Assembly (NCBI GenBank): GCA_963797015.1
Contig: CAWCNV010000001.1
Span: 1-64,000, forward strand
DNA: 64,000 nt
Direction: 5' to 3'
DNA from: JBBPZA01 sp963797015
GTDB taxonomy: Bacteria > Actinomycetota > Thermoleophilia > Solirubrobacterales > Solirubrobacteraceae
Shown one piece after another: positions 34,570-41,810 of the stretch; the stretch's first letter is position 1; the number at the start of each line of letters is the position of its first letter. A program made the position numbers and the translations under genes. The notes under the pieces were generated by a model that worked only from the letters and a program-made list of their open reading frames with translations, was not told where the DNA came from and made no database searches.

Positions 34570-35954
34570 GGCGTGACCGTACCCGCCTTTGATGGGAGCT
34601 CCAGGCGCGCGCACAGGCCGCCGCCCCCGCGGTTGGTCAGCGTGACGGAGCCGTTCCATTCCCCGGCCAGCTCAGCGGCGATCGCCAGGCCGAGCCCGGT
34701 CCCGGGAGACCCGGCCCGTGCCGCGCGGCCGCGGTGGAAACGCTCGAAGACCTCCTGCTCCTCGCCCGGGGCCAAGCCCGGGCCCTCGTCGAGCACCTCT
34801 AGCGCGCCCGGCCCGACCGCGATCGTCACCGCCGACTCCGAAGGCCCGTACAGCAGCGCGTTCTCGACGAGCACGTCGAGCGCGCGGTCGAGGTCGGCCG
34901 GTGCACACCACACCGTCCCCGCTCGCTCCCGGACGTCGAGGCGCAGCTCGATCCCATGCTCGGCGGCGGCGGGTAGCCAGCGCTCGACTGCCCGGCGTGC
35001 CGCGGCCTCGAGCTCCACCGCCGAGCCGGGGCGCTCGCGCTCGCCCGCGCGGCTGAGCACCAGCAGCTCGTCGACCATCAACGCGAGCCGGTCGATCTCC
35101 TTCAGGGCCGCATCGAGCTCGTGGCGCACCGCCGGCTCGGCCGTCGCCGCGGTCGCCTCCTCCACGCGCAGGCGAAGCCCGGTCAGTGGCGTCCGAAGCT
35201 GGTGGGAGGCGTCCGCGACGAACTCCTGCTGGCCGCGCAGCAGGCGCCCCACCCGCATAGTCATGTCGTTGAAGGAGCGCGCCAGCGAGCGCTGCTCGCT
35301 GGCGCCCGCGACGCGCGCCCGGGCCTCGAGGTCGCCGCCGGCGACTCGCCGCGCGACCTCGTCGAGCTGACGCACGGGGCGGGCCAACTGGGCGGCGATG
35401 AGGGCGCCGGCCGCGAGGCCCAGGACCAGCACTAGCGCGCCGATCAGGATGAGCCCGAGGATCGCTCTACGCGTCGCCCTGCGCACGGCCTCGACGCTCT
35501 GCGTGACACGTACAGCGCCCGCCGGGCGGCCGTTGCGGAGCACCGGGACGGCGGTGGCGAGGATCTCGGCGCCCAGCGTCCGGCTGCGTCGGCTGCGCTG
35601 CACACTCCGGCCGGCAAGCGCGGCGCGCAGCTCGGGCCGGCCACCGTAGTCGTCGCCCAGCCGGGCGGCCCCGGCGCTGTCGGCGATCAGGCGCCCACCG
35701 CGGTCGATCACGACCACGCGGCCGCGAACCGACGCAGCGGCGGTGCGGGCAAGAACGCCCAGTTGCGCACGGCGCCCGGGGGACAGGAGGTCAGGCGCGG
35801 TCGCGGCGACGACGTCGGCCTGGGCGCGGGCCTGTGAGCGCACCTCGGCGTTGACACGGTCGCGGACGCTGAGGCCCAGCGGCACCTCCAGCGCCACGAT
35901 GGCGACCAGGAGGACGTAGGCGAGTGCGAGGAGAAGGCGTAGCCGGAGGCTTAC
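34566..35954 (-). CDS. Sensor histidine kinase (EnvZ/BaeS-like)
   Basis: About 462 residues: TM1 near 5-27, an extracytoplasmic sensor region about 28-160, TM2 163-189, HAMP 190-240, and HisKA with FVADASHQLRTPLTGLRLR (phospho-His251). The HATPase has N-box VLVENALLYGP, DEGPGLAPGEEQEVFERF and GTGLGLAIAAELA. It is the partner of the adjacent response regulator. The expected start overlaps the regulator stop: the frame begins VSLRLRLLL, but that V codon is GTA (with TAA for the stop), not GTG or ATG. The nearest in-frame standard start (GTG in AIVALEV) would remove most of TM1. It is co-transcribed with the redox genes upstream, so it may sense envelope redox or electron-acceptor state (inference). 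Confidence 0.88.
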   Translation of the reverse strand, partial: VSLRLRLLLALAYVLLVAIVALEVPLGLSVRDRVNAEVRSQARAQADVVAATAPDLLSPGRRAQLGVLARTAAASVRGRVVVIDRGGRLIADSAGAARLGDDYGGRPELRAALAGRSVQRSRRSRTLGAEILATAVPVLRNGRPAGAVRVTQSVEAVRRATRRAILGLILIGALVLVLGLAAGALIAAQLARPVRQLDEVARRVAGGDLEARARVAGASEQRSLARSFNDMTMRVGRLLRGQQEFVADASHQLRTPLTGLRLRVEEATAATAEPAVRHELDAALKEIDRLALMVDELLVLSRAGERERPGSAVELEAAARRAVERWLPAAAEHGIELRLDVRERAGTVWCAPADLDRALDVLVENALLYGPSESAVTIAVGPGALEVLDEGPGLAPGEEQEVFERFHRGRAARAGSPGTGLGLAIAAELAGEWNGSVTLTNRGGGGLCARLELPSKAGTVTP

Positions 35955-36703
35955 GGCTCCGTGGCCTCCTGCGACGCCGGCGGGCTGTCCGCCTCCGGCG
36001 CGCGGAACCGGAAGCCGACGCCGCGAACGGTGTGGATGAAGCGCGGATCGGCCGGGTCGTCGCCCAGCTTGCGCCGCAGCCAGCCCATGTGGACGTCGAG
36101 CGTCTTGGTGGAGCCGAACCAGTTCTCGTCCCACACGCGGGCCATCAGGTCCTCACGCGTGACGACTCGTCCGGCGCTCGTGACGAGCTCGGCCAGGAGG
36201 TCGAACTCCTTGCGCGTGAGCTCGATCTCGCCGCCGTCGAGCCACACGCGGCGCGCAGCGAGGTCGACACGCAGTCCATCGACCTCGACCGGTTCGAGCG
36301 GCTCACCGGCCTCTGCCGCCGGTCGGCGGGTACGGCGCAGGACGGCGCGGATGCGCGAGACGACCTCGCGCCCGCTGAACGGCTTGACGATGTAGTCGTC
36401 GGCGCCGAGCTCGAGGCCGACGACGCGGTCGGTCTCCGTGCCGCGAGCGGTCAGCATCACGATCGGGATGTCAGAGCGGCGGCGCAGCTCCCTGCAGACG
36501 TCGCGGCCGTCGGTGTCGGGGAGGCTCAGGTCGAGGAGCACGAGGTCGGGCTCGGTCCGGCGGGCCAGGTCCAGCGCCTCGGCGCCGGTGCGCGCCACGA
36601 CCGGCTCGAAGCCCTCGCGGCGCAGCGCCGCCGAGAAGGGCTGCGAGATCGACGCCTCGTCCTCAACGAACAGGATCGTGCCCGCGCCGCCGGAGTCCAG
36701 CAT
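35951..36703 (-). CDS. OmpR-family response regulator
   Basis: 250 residues. The receiver domain (about 10-122) has the phospho-acceptor D58 in LVLLDLSLPDTDG, acidic E14/D15, Thr in VMLTA and K107 in YIVKPF. The winged-helix C-terminal domain (about 140-235) shows VWLDGGEIELTRKEFDLLAEL, REDLMARVWDENW, DVHMGWLRRKLGDDP and FIHTVRGVGFRF. It is the DNA-binding partner of the downstream kinase, and GGCAAAG direct repeats at the operon's 5' end are a candidate target. ATG 36703 follows the ferredoxin gene by 35 bp. Confidence 0.93.
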   Translation of the reverse strand: MLDSGGAGTILFVEDEASISQPFSAALRREGFEPVVARTGAEALDLARRTEPDLVLLDLSLPDTDGRDVCRELRRRSDIPIVMLTARGTETDRVVGLELGADDYIVKPFSGREVVSRIRAVLRRTRRPAAEAGEPLEPVEVDGLRVDLAARRVWLDGGEIELTRKEFDLLAELVTSAGRVVTREDLMARVWDENWFGSTKTLDVHMGWLRRKLGDDPADPRFIHTVRGVGFRFRAPEADSPPASQEATEP

Positions 36704-36738
36704 CGTCGCCACTGTAGTCGGCCGGGCGAGGACGGTGC

Positions 36739-36945
36739 TCAGGGGTAGACGGTCTCGCCCGTGGTCTCGTCGACCACCTCGATCGCCGAAGAGGGACATG
36801 CGCGCGCGGCCTCGAGGATCAGGTCCGGCGGCCCATCCCCGACCACCACGGCCACGTCCTCGATCACGAAGACGTCGGGAGCGATGAGCGCGCAGTCGCC
36901 GTGGGCGGCGCACGCGGCCTCTTCGATCACGGCTCGGTAGCTCAT
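36739..36945 (-). CDS. Ferredoxin, [3Fe-4S]-type single cluster
   Basis: A 68-residue small electron carrier. The cluster motif is C12-x5-C18...C50-P (ACAAHGDCALIAPDVF, then ARACPSSAIEV). The second Cys of a 4Fe-4S motif is replaced by His15, as in many actinobacterial P450-type ferredoxins, so a [3Fe-4S] or His-ligated cluster is expected. The start ATG overlaps the stop of the ferredoxin reductase gene by 4 bp. It probably takes electrons from that reductase. Confidence 0.9.
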   Translation of the reverse strand: MSYRAVIEEAACAAHGDCALIAPDVFVIEDVAVVVGDGPPDLILEAARACPSSAIEVVDETTGETVYP

Positions 36946-38150
36946 GCGGCGATCCTCTCGGGTCGGCTCGCGTTCGCCGCGGCGACGCGCCGCCGCAGGT
37001 CGGGCAGCCCTTCGGGCCGGCCGGCCAGCACCCCGGCGACCAGGCGCCCGCGGCGGTGGAACTCGGCGGAGAGCTCGCGGCGGCCCGATCCTGGGCGGAC
37101 CTCGACGTGGTCGGCGAGCCAGGGCCGCCCGATGCACTGCAGGCGCACGCCGTGCTGGTCGCTCCAGAAGCTCGGCGGGGGCGGCGGAGCCGGCGCCAGG
37201 CCCAGCATCGATCGCGCTGCGGCGGCGCCGCCGCGAGCCGCCGCCTCCCAGTGGTCGCTCGCGAGGTGCGCGCCTGCCGTGCTGTCGTAGGGACGCGCCA
37301 CGTCGCCGGCCGCCCATACGTGTGGCACGCCGGTGCGTCCGGCCGCATCCACGGGGATGCCCGCGGCCGCAAGGGCCGAGCCGGCCAGCCAGTCGGTGGC
37401 CGGCGCCGCGCCGACGGCGCAGAGGACCACGTCGCAGGGCAGCGTTCGCCCATCCCCCAGCGTGAGCGCCTCCACGCGCTCGTCGCCCTGCACGCCGGAC
37501 AATGCGGCTCCGAGCGCGAGCTCGACGCCGCACTCCCGGTGCAGGTCGGTGAGCCACGCCCCGATCTGGGCCCCGAGCGCGCCGCCGAGGGGGAGCGGCG
37601 CCGCCTCGACGACCGTCACCCGGGCCCCGAGGGCGCGCGCCGTCGCGGCCACCTCGAGGCCCACGAGGCCCGCACCGACGATCACCAGGCGGACGCCCGG
37701 AGCCAGCGCGGCGCGAAGCGCGCGGGCGTCGTCGACCGTGCGCAGCTCGTGGACGCCCGCGCGCAGGATTCTGCGCTCGGCATGGTCCGTGCACAGGGGC
37801 GGCAGGCGCCGAGCACGCGCGCCCGTCGCGACCACCAGGTGCTCATAACGCAACCGCTCGCCATCTCGGAGCGCCACCTCGCGCGCGCGCGCGTCGAGCG
37901 CGACCGCGGGCGAGCCGCGGCGAAGCTCCACGCCGCTCGCGGCGTGCCAGTCGGCCGGGCGGAGCGACGGATCGTCGGTGTCGCCCGCGAGCAGCGCCTT
38001 GGAGAGCGGTGGGCGGTCGTAGGGAGCGTGCGCCTCCTCCGTGACCATCGTCAGCGGCCCGTCGTAGCCTCGCGCGCGCAGCGTCTCGCAGCAGCGTTGC
38101 GCCGCGAGGCCTCCGCCGACGAGCACGATGCCCCTCGCCCGCCGCCTCAC
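36942..38150 (-). CDS. NAD(P)H-ferredoxin reductase-like FAD oxidoreductase
   Basis: 402 residues of the rubredoxin/ferredoxin reductase family (BphA4/PdR type). FAD-binding GIVLVGGGLAAQRCCETLR at the N-terminus, YDRPPLSKALLAG, NAD(P)-binding LVIVGAGLVGLEVAATARALG, and the second FAD motif HVWAAGDVARPY. The C-terminal domain has PSFWSDQHGVRLQCIGRP. Its product gene is the next in line, a small ferredoxin. GTG 38150 overlaps the stop of the ferric-reductase-like gene. Electrons would pass from NAD(P)H to ferredoxin or onward to the membrane protein. Confidence 0.92.
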   Translation of the reverse strand: MRRRARGIVLVGGGLAAQRCCETLRARGYDGPLTMVTEEAHAPYDRPPLSKALLAGDTDDPSLRPADWHAASGVELRRGSPAVALDARAREVALRDGERLRYEHLVVATGARARRLPPLCTDHAERRILRAGVHELRTVDDARALRAALAPGVRLVIVGAGLVGLEVAATARALGARVTVVEAAPLPLGGALGAQIGAWLTDLHRECGVELALGAALSGVQGDERVEALTLGDGRTLPCDVVLCAVGAAPATDWLAGSALAAAGIPVDAAGRTGVPHVWAAGDVARPYDSTAGAHLASDHWEAAARGGAAAARSMLGLAPAPPPPPSFWSDQHGVRLQCIGRPWLADHVEVRPGSGRRELSAEFHRRGRLVAGVLAGRPEGLPDLRRRVAAANASRPERIAA

Positions 38151-38806
38151 GTGGGCTCCTCGACGGCCCGCGGCCGCGGTCGCGGCCGCGCAGCGGGCCG
38201 GCTGGAAGGGGCGCGCTCGCCGCTCACGGCGCGCGGGCGGTGACCCGCGCCGGTGCGTCGCTGCGGACGCCGGCGGGGCAGGACCCGGGCCAGGAACAGA
38301 GCGGCGATCGGCACCGCGCTGGCGAACACGGCCATACGGAGCCACGCTGCGCCGCCATCCGTGCCGGCGCCGAGCGCGTGAACGACGGCGAGCACATAGA
38401 CGACGACCGTGAGGCGATGTGCCTTCCGCCACAGGCGCGCCCCGATCCTCCGGCGCGCATAGAAGGACAGCCCCAGCAGCGCCGCGAGGTAGGCGGCGAC
38501 GATGCCCAGCCCCGTGAAGGCGGTGCGATAGGACATGACGAAGGGCACCAGGACGCCGCGGAGCCCGGGGTGCAACCAACGGTCGGCCATAAGGGTGGCG
38601 CCGTGGACGACCATCGCACCGAGCGCGATGAGCGCGGTGTGCTCGTGGACCGCCAGCAGCGAGCGCTTGAGCCCCGGCCGCCGAAGCAGTCCGCTGGCCA
38701 TGAGCAGGCCGATGATCACCGACGCGGTTACCAGCGCGAGGGCGACAAGACCCGACGCGCGCGCCGCCAGCCACCAGCCGTAGCCAACCGGGTCGGGGCC
38801 CGTCAT
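38147..38806 (-). CDS. Ferric reductase-like transmembrane protein (heme b)
   Basis: 219 residues with about six membrane helices and no NAD/FAD domain. Likely heme-ligand His pairs are in LLAVHEHTALIALGAMVVHGATLM and the RKAHRLTVVVYVLAVVHALG segment, a pattern of the YedZ/MsrQ/ferric reductase family. It would carry electrons across the membrane. The last 30 residues are Arg/Pro-rich and cytosolic. Its start overlaps ApbE's stop by 4 bp, and its own stop overlaps the reductase gene. Confidence 0.9.
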   Translation of the reverse strand: MTGPDPVGYGWWLAARASGLVALALVTASVIIGLLMASGLLRRPGLKRSLLAVHEHTALIALGAMVVHGATLMADRWLHPGLRGVLVPFVMSYRTAFTGLGIVAAYLAALLGLSFYARRRIGARLWRKAHRLTVVVYVLAVVHALGAGTDGGAAWLRMAVFASAVPIAALFLARVLPRRRPQRRTGAGHRPRAVSGERAPSSRPAARPRPRPRAVEEPT

Positions 38807-39816
38807 GCGGCCTCCGATCGGCTCGTCGAGTGGGCGCCGGCGGGGTGCGCACCGCGCGGCCGCGGCGCAAAGCGCACAAGTGGGTGCTGGCGAAGCGGCC
38901 CGGCCAGCTCGACGTCGCCGTCCTCGTGGAAGACCACGCCGCCCTGCGCGGCCAGGATGCGTCGCGCCCCGGCGGGGCCCGAGAGCAGCGCCGCCTTGGC
39001 CAGCACCTCCGCGTCCAGCGCCGAGACTCCGAGCGCGGTCACGCCGATCACACCCGTCCAGGCGGGCTCGCGCGTCGAGGGATCCAGCAGATGGTGTGCG
39101 AACCGACCGTCTTCGCCTCGCCAGACGCGCGCGTCGATGCCCGAGGTCGCCACTCCGCCGCCGCGCAGGCGCAACACGTGCGCGCGCTCCCCGGTCAGCG
39201 GGTGCGCGACCTCGACCTCCCACGGGCGGTCCGTGAGACCGCTGCCACCAACGGCGATGTCGCCGCCGCAGTCGACGAGCACCCGGTGCAGCGCCTCGAG
39301 GCGGATGACCAGTGCGTCGGCTGCGAGGCCCTTGCCGGTGCCCCCGGTGTCGACCTCGAGACCAGGCGGCCGCCGCACGGTCGAGGCGCGGGCGTCGACC
39401 TCGAGCGCGCGCCAGCGCGCGGCCGGATCGGGCCGCGCCGGGCGGCGCGCCGGCGCCGCCGCCAGGGCTCGCGCCAGCGGCGCCGGTGCAACCCCGCTGC
39501 GCGTATGCGCGTAGCCCACGGCACGCAGCGCGCCCACGAGCGTCGGGTCCACGAGACCTCCGGTCTGCTCCGCCGCCCAGCGCGCGGCTCCGACGGCGGC
39601 CGCGAGCAGCGGCGACGCGGGCACCTCTTCGCGCGGGTCGGCGTTGAGCCGGCACAGTTCGCTCGCGGGCCGGAAACGCGAGAGGCGCGCGTCGAACGCC
39701 TCGAGGTAGGCGCGCGCGTCGGCGGCCGCGGCCAGCGCCGTAGCGCCGTCGGGCTCGAGCAGCAGCCGGGCTTCCGAGCCCATGCACTCGAATCCGATGT
39801 CGAGCACGCCGCTCAT
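38803..39816 (-). CDS. apbE: FAD:protein FMN transferase (ApbE)
   Basis: A 337-residue enzyme that attaches FMN covalently to Ser/Thr of exported proteins. Family motifs include FECMGSEARLLL, DARLSRFRPASELCRLNAD, LEVDTGGTGKGLAADALV and VLVDCGGDIAVGG, with HHLLDPSTREPAWTGVIGVTALGVSALDAEVLAKAAL at the C-terminus (split by short gaps). No clear signal peptide or lipobox is seen, so it may act in the cytoplasm or be exported by other means. No FMN_bind substrate gene lies next to it. Two small Ser/Gly-rich membrane-anchored proteins are immediately upstream, with ATGA overlap. ATG 39816 is the start. Confidence 0.93.
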   Translation of the reverse strand: MSGVLDIGFECMGSEARLLLEPDGATALAAAADARAYLEAFDARLSRFRPASELCRLNADPREEVPASPLLAAAVGAARWAAEQTGGLVDPTLVGALRAVGYAHTRSGVAPAPLARALAAAPARRPARPDPAARWRALEVDARASTVRRPPGLEVDTGGTGKGLAADALVIRLEALHRVLVDCGGDIAVGGSGLTDRPWEVEVAHPLTGERAHVLRLRGGGVATSGIDARVWRGEDGRFAHHLLDPSTREPAWTGVIGVTALGVSALDAEVLAKAALLSGPAGARRILAAQGGVVFHEDGDVELAGPLRQHPLVRFAPRPRGAHPAGAHSTSRSEAA

Positions 39817-40169
39817 GAGCTCCTCGTCGTCGCGGCCGGGGCGGGAGCCGGCGCCGGGGCGGAGGCCGCGCTAGACCCGGACACCACGGCGGGCGCGGTC
39901 GCGCCGGCGGTTGAAGATCCGTCGTCTGACCCTTCGCCGTCGTCGCGCTCGACGATGACGCGCTGCTCGATGACCCGCCGCATGGTGATCCTTCGCGGCG
40001 GCGCCTGGAGCGCGGCCACCTTGCGCGCGCCGAGCGCCGGGTCATGGCCCTCCCGCATCTGCACGGCGAGGAAGGCGAGCAGCGCTAGGAACGTCGCGAC
40101 GGAGGCGGCAAGCACGCGCCCCAGTCCGTCGCGCCGACGCTTGCGGGCAGCGGGAGCGCGCTCAGTCAT
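39813..40169 (-). CDS. Small membrane-anchored protein, Ser/Ala/Pro-rich tail
   Basis: 118 residues. A basic N-terminus (KRRR) is followed by one transmembrane helix (about 17-37), then an extracytoplasmic region RRITMRRVIEQRVIVERDDG and a low-complexity tail rich in Gly, Ser, Ala and Pro. It contains DDGSSTAGAT (82-91), reminiscent of the acidic-x-x-Ser/Thr-Gly-Ala-Thr flavinylation site, and ends in ATTRSS. It starts inside the end of the upstream small gene (8 bp overlap) and its stop overlaps apbE (ATGA). I recognise no family; the position suggests an ApbE substrate or partner (inference). Confidence 0.7.
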   Translation of the reverse strand: MTERAPAARKRRRDGLGRVLAASVATFLALLAFLAVQMREGHDPALGARKVAALQAPPRRITMRRVIEQRVIVERDDGEGSDDGSSTAGATAPAVVSGSSAASAPAPAPAPAATTRSS

Positions 40170-40659
40170 CTCCGCCGCGCGAGGGGCCACTGCTGTCCCG
40201 CTCGCCTCCGTCGTCGCCCTCGCCGCGTCCGCCGCCGCCGGCGCCGCCGGCCCCGCTCGAGCGCGTGCGGGCGGGCGCCGAGCCACCGCCCGATGAACCG
40301 CTGCCGGTAGCGCCGCTCGAGCGCGTTGTCGCGGCGCCTCCGTATGACGCCGGCGAGCCGCTTGCGCCGCTCGAGCGCGTGACGGCCGACCCACCGCCGG
40401 CGGGACCCCCGGAGGCCGCCGCGGGCACCGCCCCGCCGGCCGGCGCCGACCGGCGCGCCGGGTGCCGCGGCTTGACCCGCCGCACGACGCGCCGGGTCCG
40501 CCTGATGACCACCGTGCGCACCTCCGGCGCGCTTGCGGCCAGCCGCGCCGCCTTCGGCTCGGGCGCCGTCGAGCGGCCCAGACCGAAGGCGGCGGCGCTG
40601 GCCAGCCCGAGGGCGAGCGCTGTCGCCACGGGCACCAATCTGCGTCTGAAGCTGTTCAT
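40162..40659 (-). CDS. Small exported/anchored protein with TRSSGA repeats
   Basis: 165 residues and the first gene of the operon. The hydrophobic segment (about 8-28) is a signal or anchor. An Arg/Val-rich stretch, VRTVVIRRTRRVVRRVKP, follows and resembles the neighbour's RVIEQRVIVE segment. A Gly/Ser/Ala-rich tail has three repeats: TRSSGAS (94-100), TRSSGAT (112-118) and TRSSGAG (132-138). The SGA(S/T) core is what ApbE modifies in known substrates, though the usual Asp and the FMN_bind fold are absent. I chose ATG 40659; an in-frame GTG lies 18 bp upstream. The end overlaps the next gene by 8 bp. Confidence 0.7.
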   Translation of the reverse strand: MNSFRRRLVPVATALALGLASAAAFGLGRSTAPEPKAARLAASAPEVRTVVIRRTRRVVRRVKPRHPARRSAPAGGAVPAAASGGPAGGGSAVTRSSGASGSPASYGGAATTRSSGATGSGSSGGGSAPARTRSSGAGGAGGGGRGEGDDGGERDSSGPSRGGDD

Positions 40660-40704
40660 GGCGAACAAGCTGACCACCCCGCGGTCAAGCGCCAGCCAGC
40701 CGTG

Positions 40705-40722
40705 GGCAAAGTCGTGGCAAAG
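40705..40722 (-). promoter_or_regulatory. GGCAAAG direct repeat, candidate response-regulator site
   Basis: GGCAAAG at 40705-40711 and again at 40716-40722, spaced 11 bp (one helical turn), about 46 bp upstream of the redox operon's first start. Pairs of direct repeats with this spacing are typical of OmpR-family binding sites, and such a regulator is encoded in this operon. Assignment is by inference. Confidence 0.4.
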
Positions 40723-40748
40723 CCTGCGCCAGGCAGGTCGGGAGCGGT

Positions 40749-40764
40749 GCTAGCGCGCGCTAGC
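40749..40764. promoter_or_regulatory. Perfect 16-bp palindrome in the divergent promoter region
   Basis: GCTAGCGCGCGCTAGC is fully self-complementary and lies 10 bp upstream of the GTG of the rightward small-protein gene, about 90 bp from the leftward operon start. It could be an operator; the GC-rich context makes chance palindromes more likely, but a 16-bp perfect one is still notable. Confidence 0.4.
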
Positions 40765-40774
40765 GTTCGCAGCA

Positions 40775-41083
40775 GTGCCTTTCCGCTCTCTAATGCTCTG
40801 GGGCCTCGCCGCCGTCGCGGGTCTCGCCGTCGCGGCGGCGGTCACGATTCTCGCCTCGAGTCTCTCCAGCCAGCACATCGGCCTCTCCTCCGAGCCGCTG
40901 TCGGCCGGCGAGGGCCTCGCGCCTCGCGTGGAGGCTCCAATCCGAAATGCGCGCCGGCGAGCCGGCAGGGACGGCAAGGCGAGAACGGCGCCTTCCACGG
41001 GCGCGCCCCCGGCGCCCGCGACCTCGCCGGGCACCGGGTCTTCCCTCGAGGACCAGGGCGAGGCGTCCGGCGGCGACGACTAG
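40775..41083 (+). CDS. Small membrane-anchored protein, hydrophilic tail
   Basis: 102 residues with one hydrophobic helix (about 8-30, LWGLAAVAGLAVAAAVTILAS), then a polar tail with a basic patch (IRNARRRAGRDGKAR) and a Pro/Thr/Ser/Gly-rich acidic end. It resembles in design the two small proteins of the divergent ApbE operon, but lacks the TRSSGA repeats. The start is GTG 40775. It shares the 115-bp divergent promoter region with the operon and could be co-regulated with it. Function unknown. Confidence 0.55.
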   Translation: MPFRSLMLWGLAAVAGLAVAAAVTILASSLSSQHIGLSSEPLSAGEGLAPRVEAPIRNARRRAGRDGKARTAPSTGAPPAPATSPGTGSSLEDQGEASGGDD

Positions 41084-41115
41084 ACCGTCCGCTGCGCGGT
41101 CGCAGCATCCCCGCC

Positions 41116-41574
41116 CTAGAGCGGACGGAGCCCGTCGCTTCCGGCGGGAACGATGACCACCGGGCGGTCGGTCGTATGCAGTAGCTCGTGGGAGACGCTC
41201 CCGAGCGCTCCGTGGAGCCTGCCGAAGCCGCGCGCGCCGACGACGATCTGCCCCGCGTCGTGACGACGCGCGGCGCCGACCAGCGCGCGCGCAGGCGACT
41301 CGCCGATCAGCTCGGTGGCGTACCCGTGAGCCGACGCGGGGAGCAGCTCGTCGAGAACACGGCGCCCGAGGTCGCGGCGGTTCTCCAGGATCTCGCTCAA
41401 GTTGGGAGTGCCGAGCCAGTCAGCCGGCGGACCATAGCCGTAGACGATCACGACCTCCTGGTCCCCCGCGCCGGCCGCGGCGTAGTCGAGCGCCGCGCGC
41501 GCCCCGACCGAACCGTCATAGCCGACCACGATCCGGCGCGCCGATAGGGCGGCCTGTGCGGACGTCGCGGTCAT
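41116..41574 (-). CDS. Universal stress protein (UspA family)
   Basis: A 152-residue nucleotide-binding stress protein. The N-terminal strand RRIVVGYDGSVGARAALDYA and the ATP-binding G-2x-G-9x-G(S/T) motif GARGFGRLHGALGSVSHELL, ending RPVVIVPAG, are complete, so it is of the ATP-binding class. The ATG at 41574 overlaps a possible short upstream frame (ATGA). A DosS-like kinase lies divergently upstream; Usp genes are typical members of hypoxia regulons in actinobacteria (family knowledge). Confidence 0.93.
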   Translation of the reverse strand: MTATSAQAALSARRIVVGYDGSVGARAALDYAAAGAGDQEVVIVYGYGPPADWLGTPNLSEILENRRDLGRRVLDELLPASAHGYATELIGESPARALVGAARRHDAGQIVVGARGFGRLHGALGSVSHELLHTTDRPVVIVPAGSDGLRPL

Positions 41575-41687
41575 CGCCAGACCAGCGCGAGCAGATCGAG
41601 CTCGGGGCGCATCAGCTCTCGCAGCGGCGCGTCGAGCCGCTCGCCGGAAATGGGCCCAGAGGAGTGGTAGCGATCCCGGAAGCTCAT
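41571..41687 (-). CDS. Possible short gene coupled to usp
   Basis: 38 codons starting MSFRDRYHSSGPISG and ending in LALVWR, with its stop overlapping the usp start (ATGA), the arrangement common in this genome. A longer version from ATG 41744 (57 codons) is possible. No family is recognised and no clear ribosome-binding site is seen, so it may be a leader peptide or chance. Confidence 0.3.
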   Translation of the reverse strand: MSFRDRYHSSGPISGERLDAPLRELMRPELDLLALVWR

Positions 41688-41765
41688 GACGTCATCGCGC
41701 GAACGCGCTCTCGCCACGTTACGACCGAGCGCTGCGCACGCCATCCGCCCCCGTCGCGATGTCCG

Positions 41766-41784
41766 GTCCGTGGTTAACACGGAC
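41766..41784. promoter_or_regulatory. Inverted repeat upstream of the DosS-like kinase
   Basis: GTCCGTG-gttaa-CACGGAC, perfect 7-bp arms with a 5-bp spacer, ends 26 bp before the kinase start and lies between it and usp. It could be an operator shared by both genes. It is shorter than, and differs from, the known DosR box, so no regulator is assigned. Confidence 0.4.
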
Positions 41785-41810
41785 GGTCCCGGCCACGTTA
41801 TCTTCCAACC

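Noticed and set aside
41766..41784. Classical DosR box upstream of the DosS-like kinase
   Set aside because: The repeat is GTCCGTG-N5-CACGGAC, which does not match the 20-bp DosR consensus; kept only as an unassigned inverted repeat.
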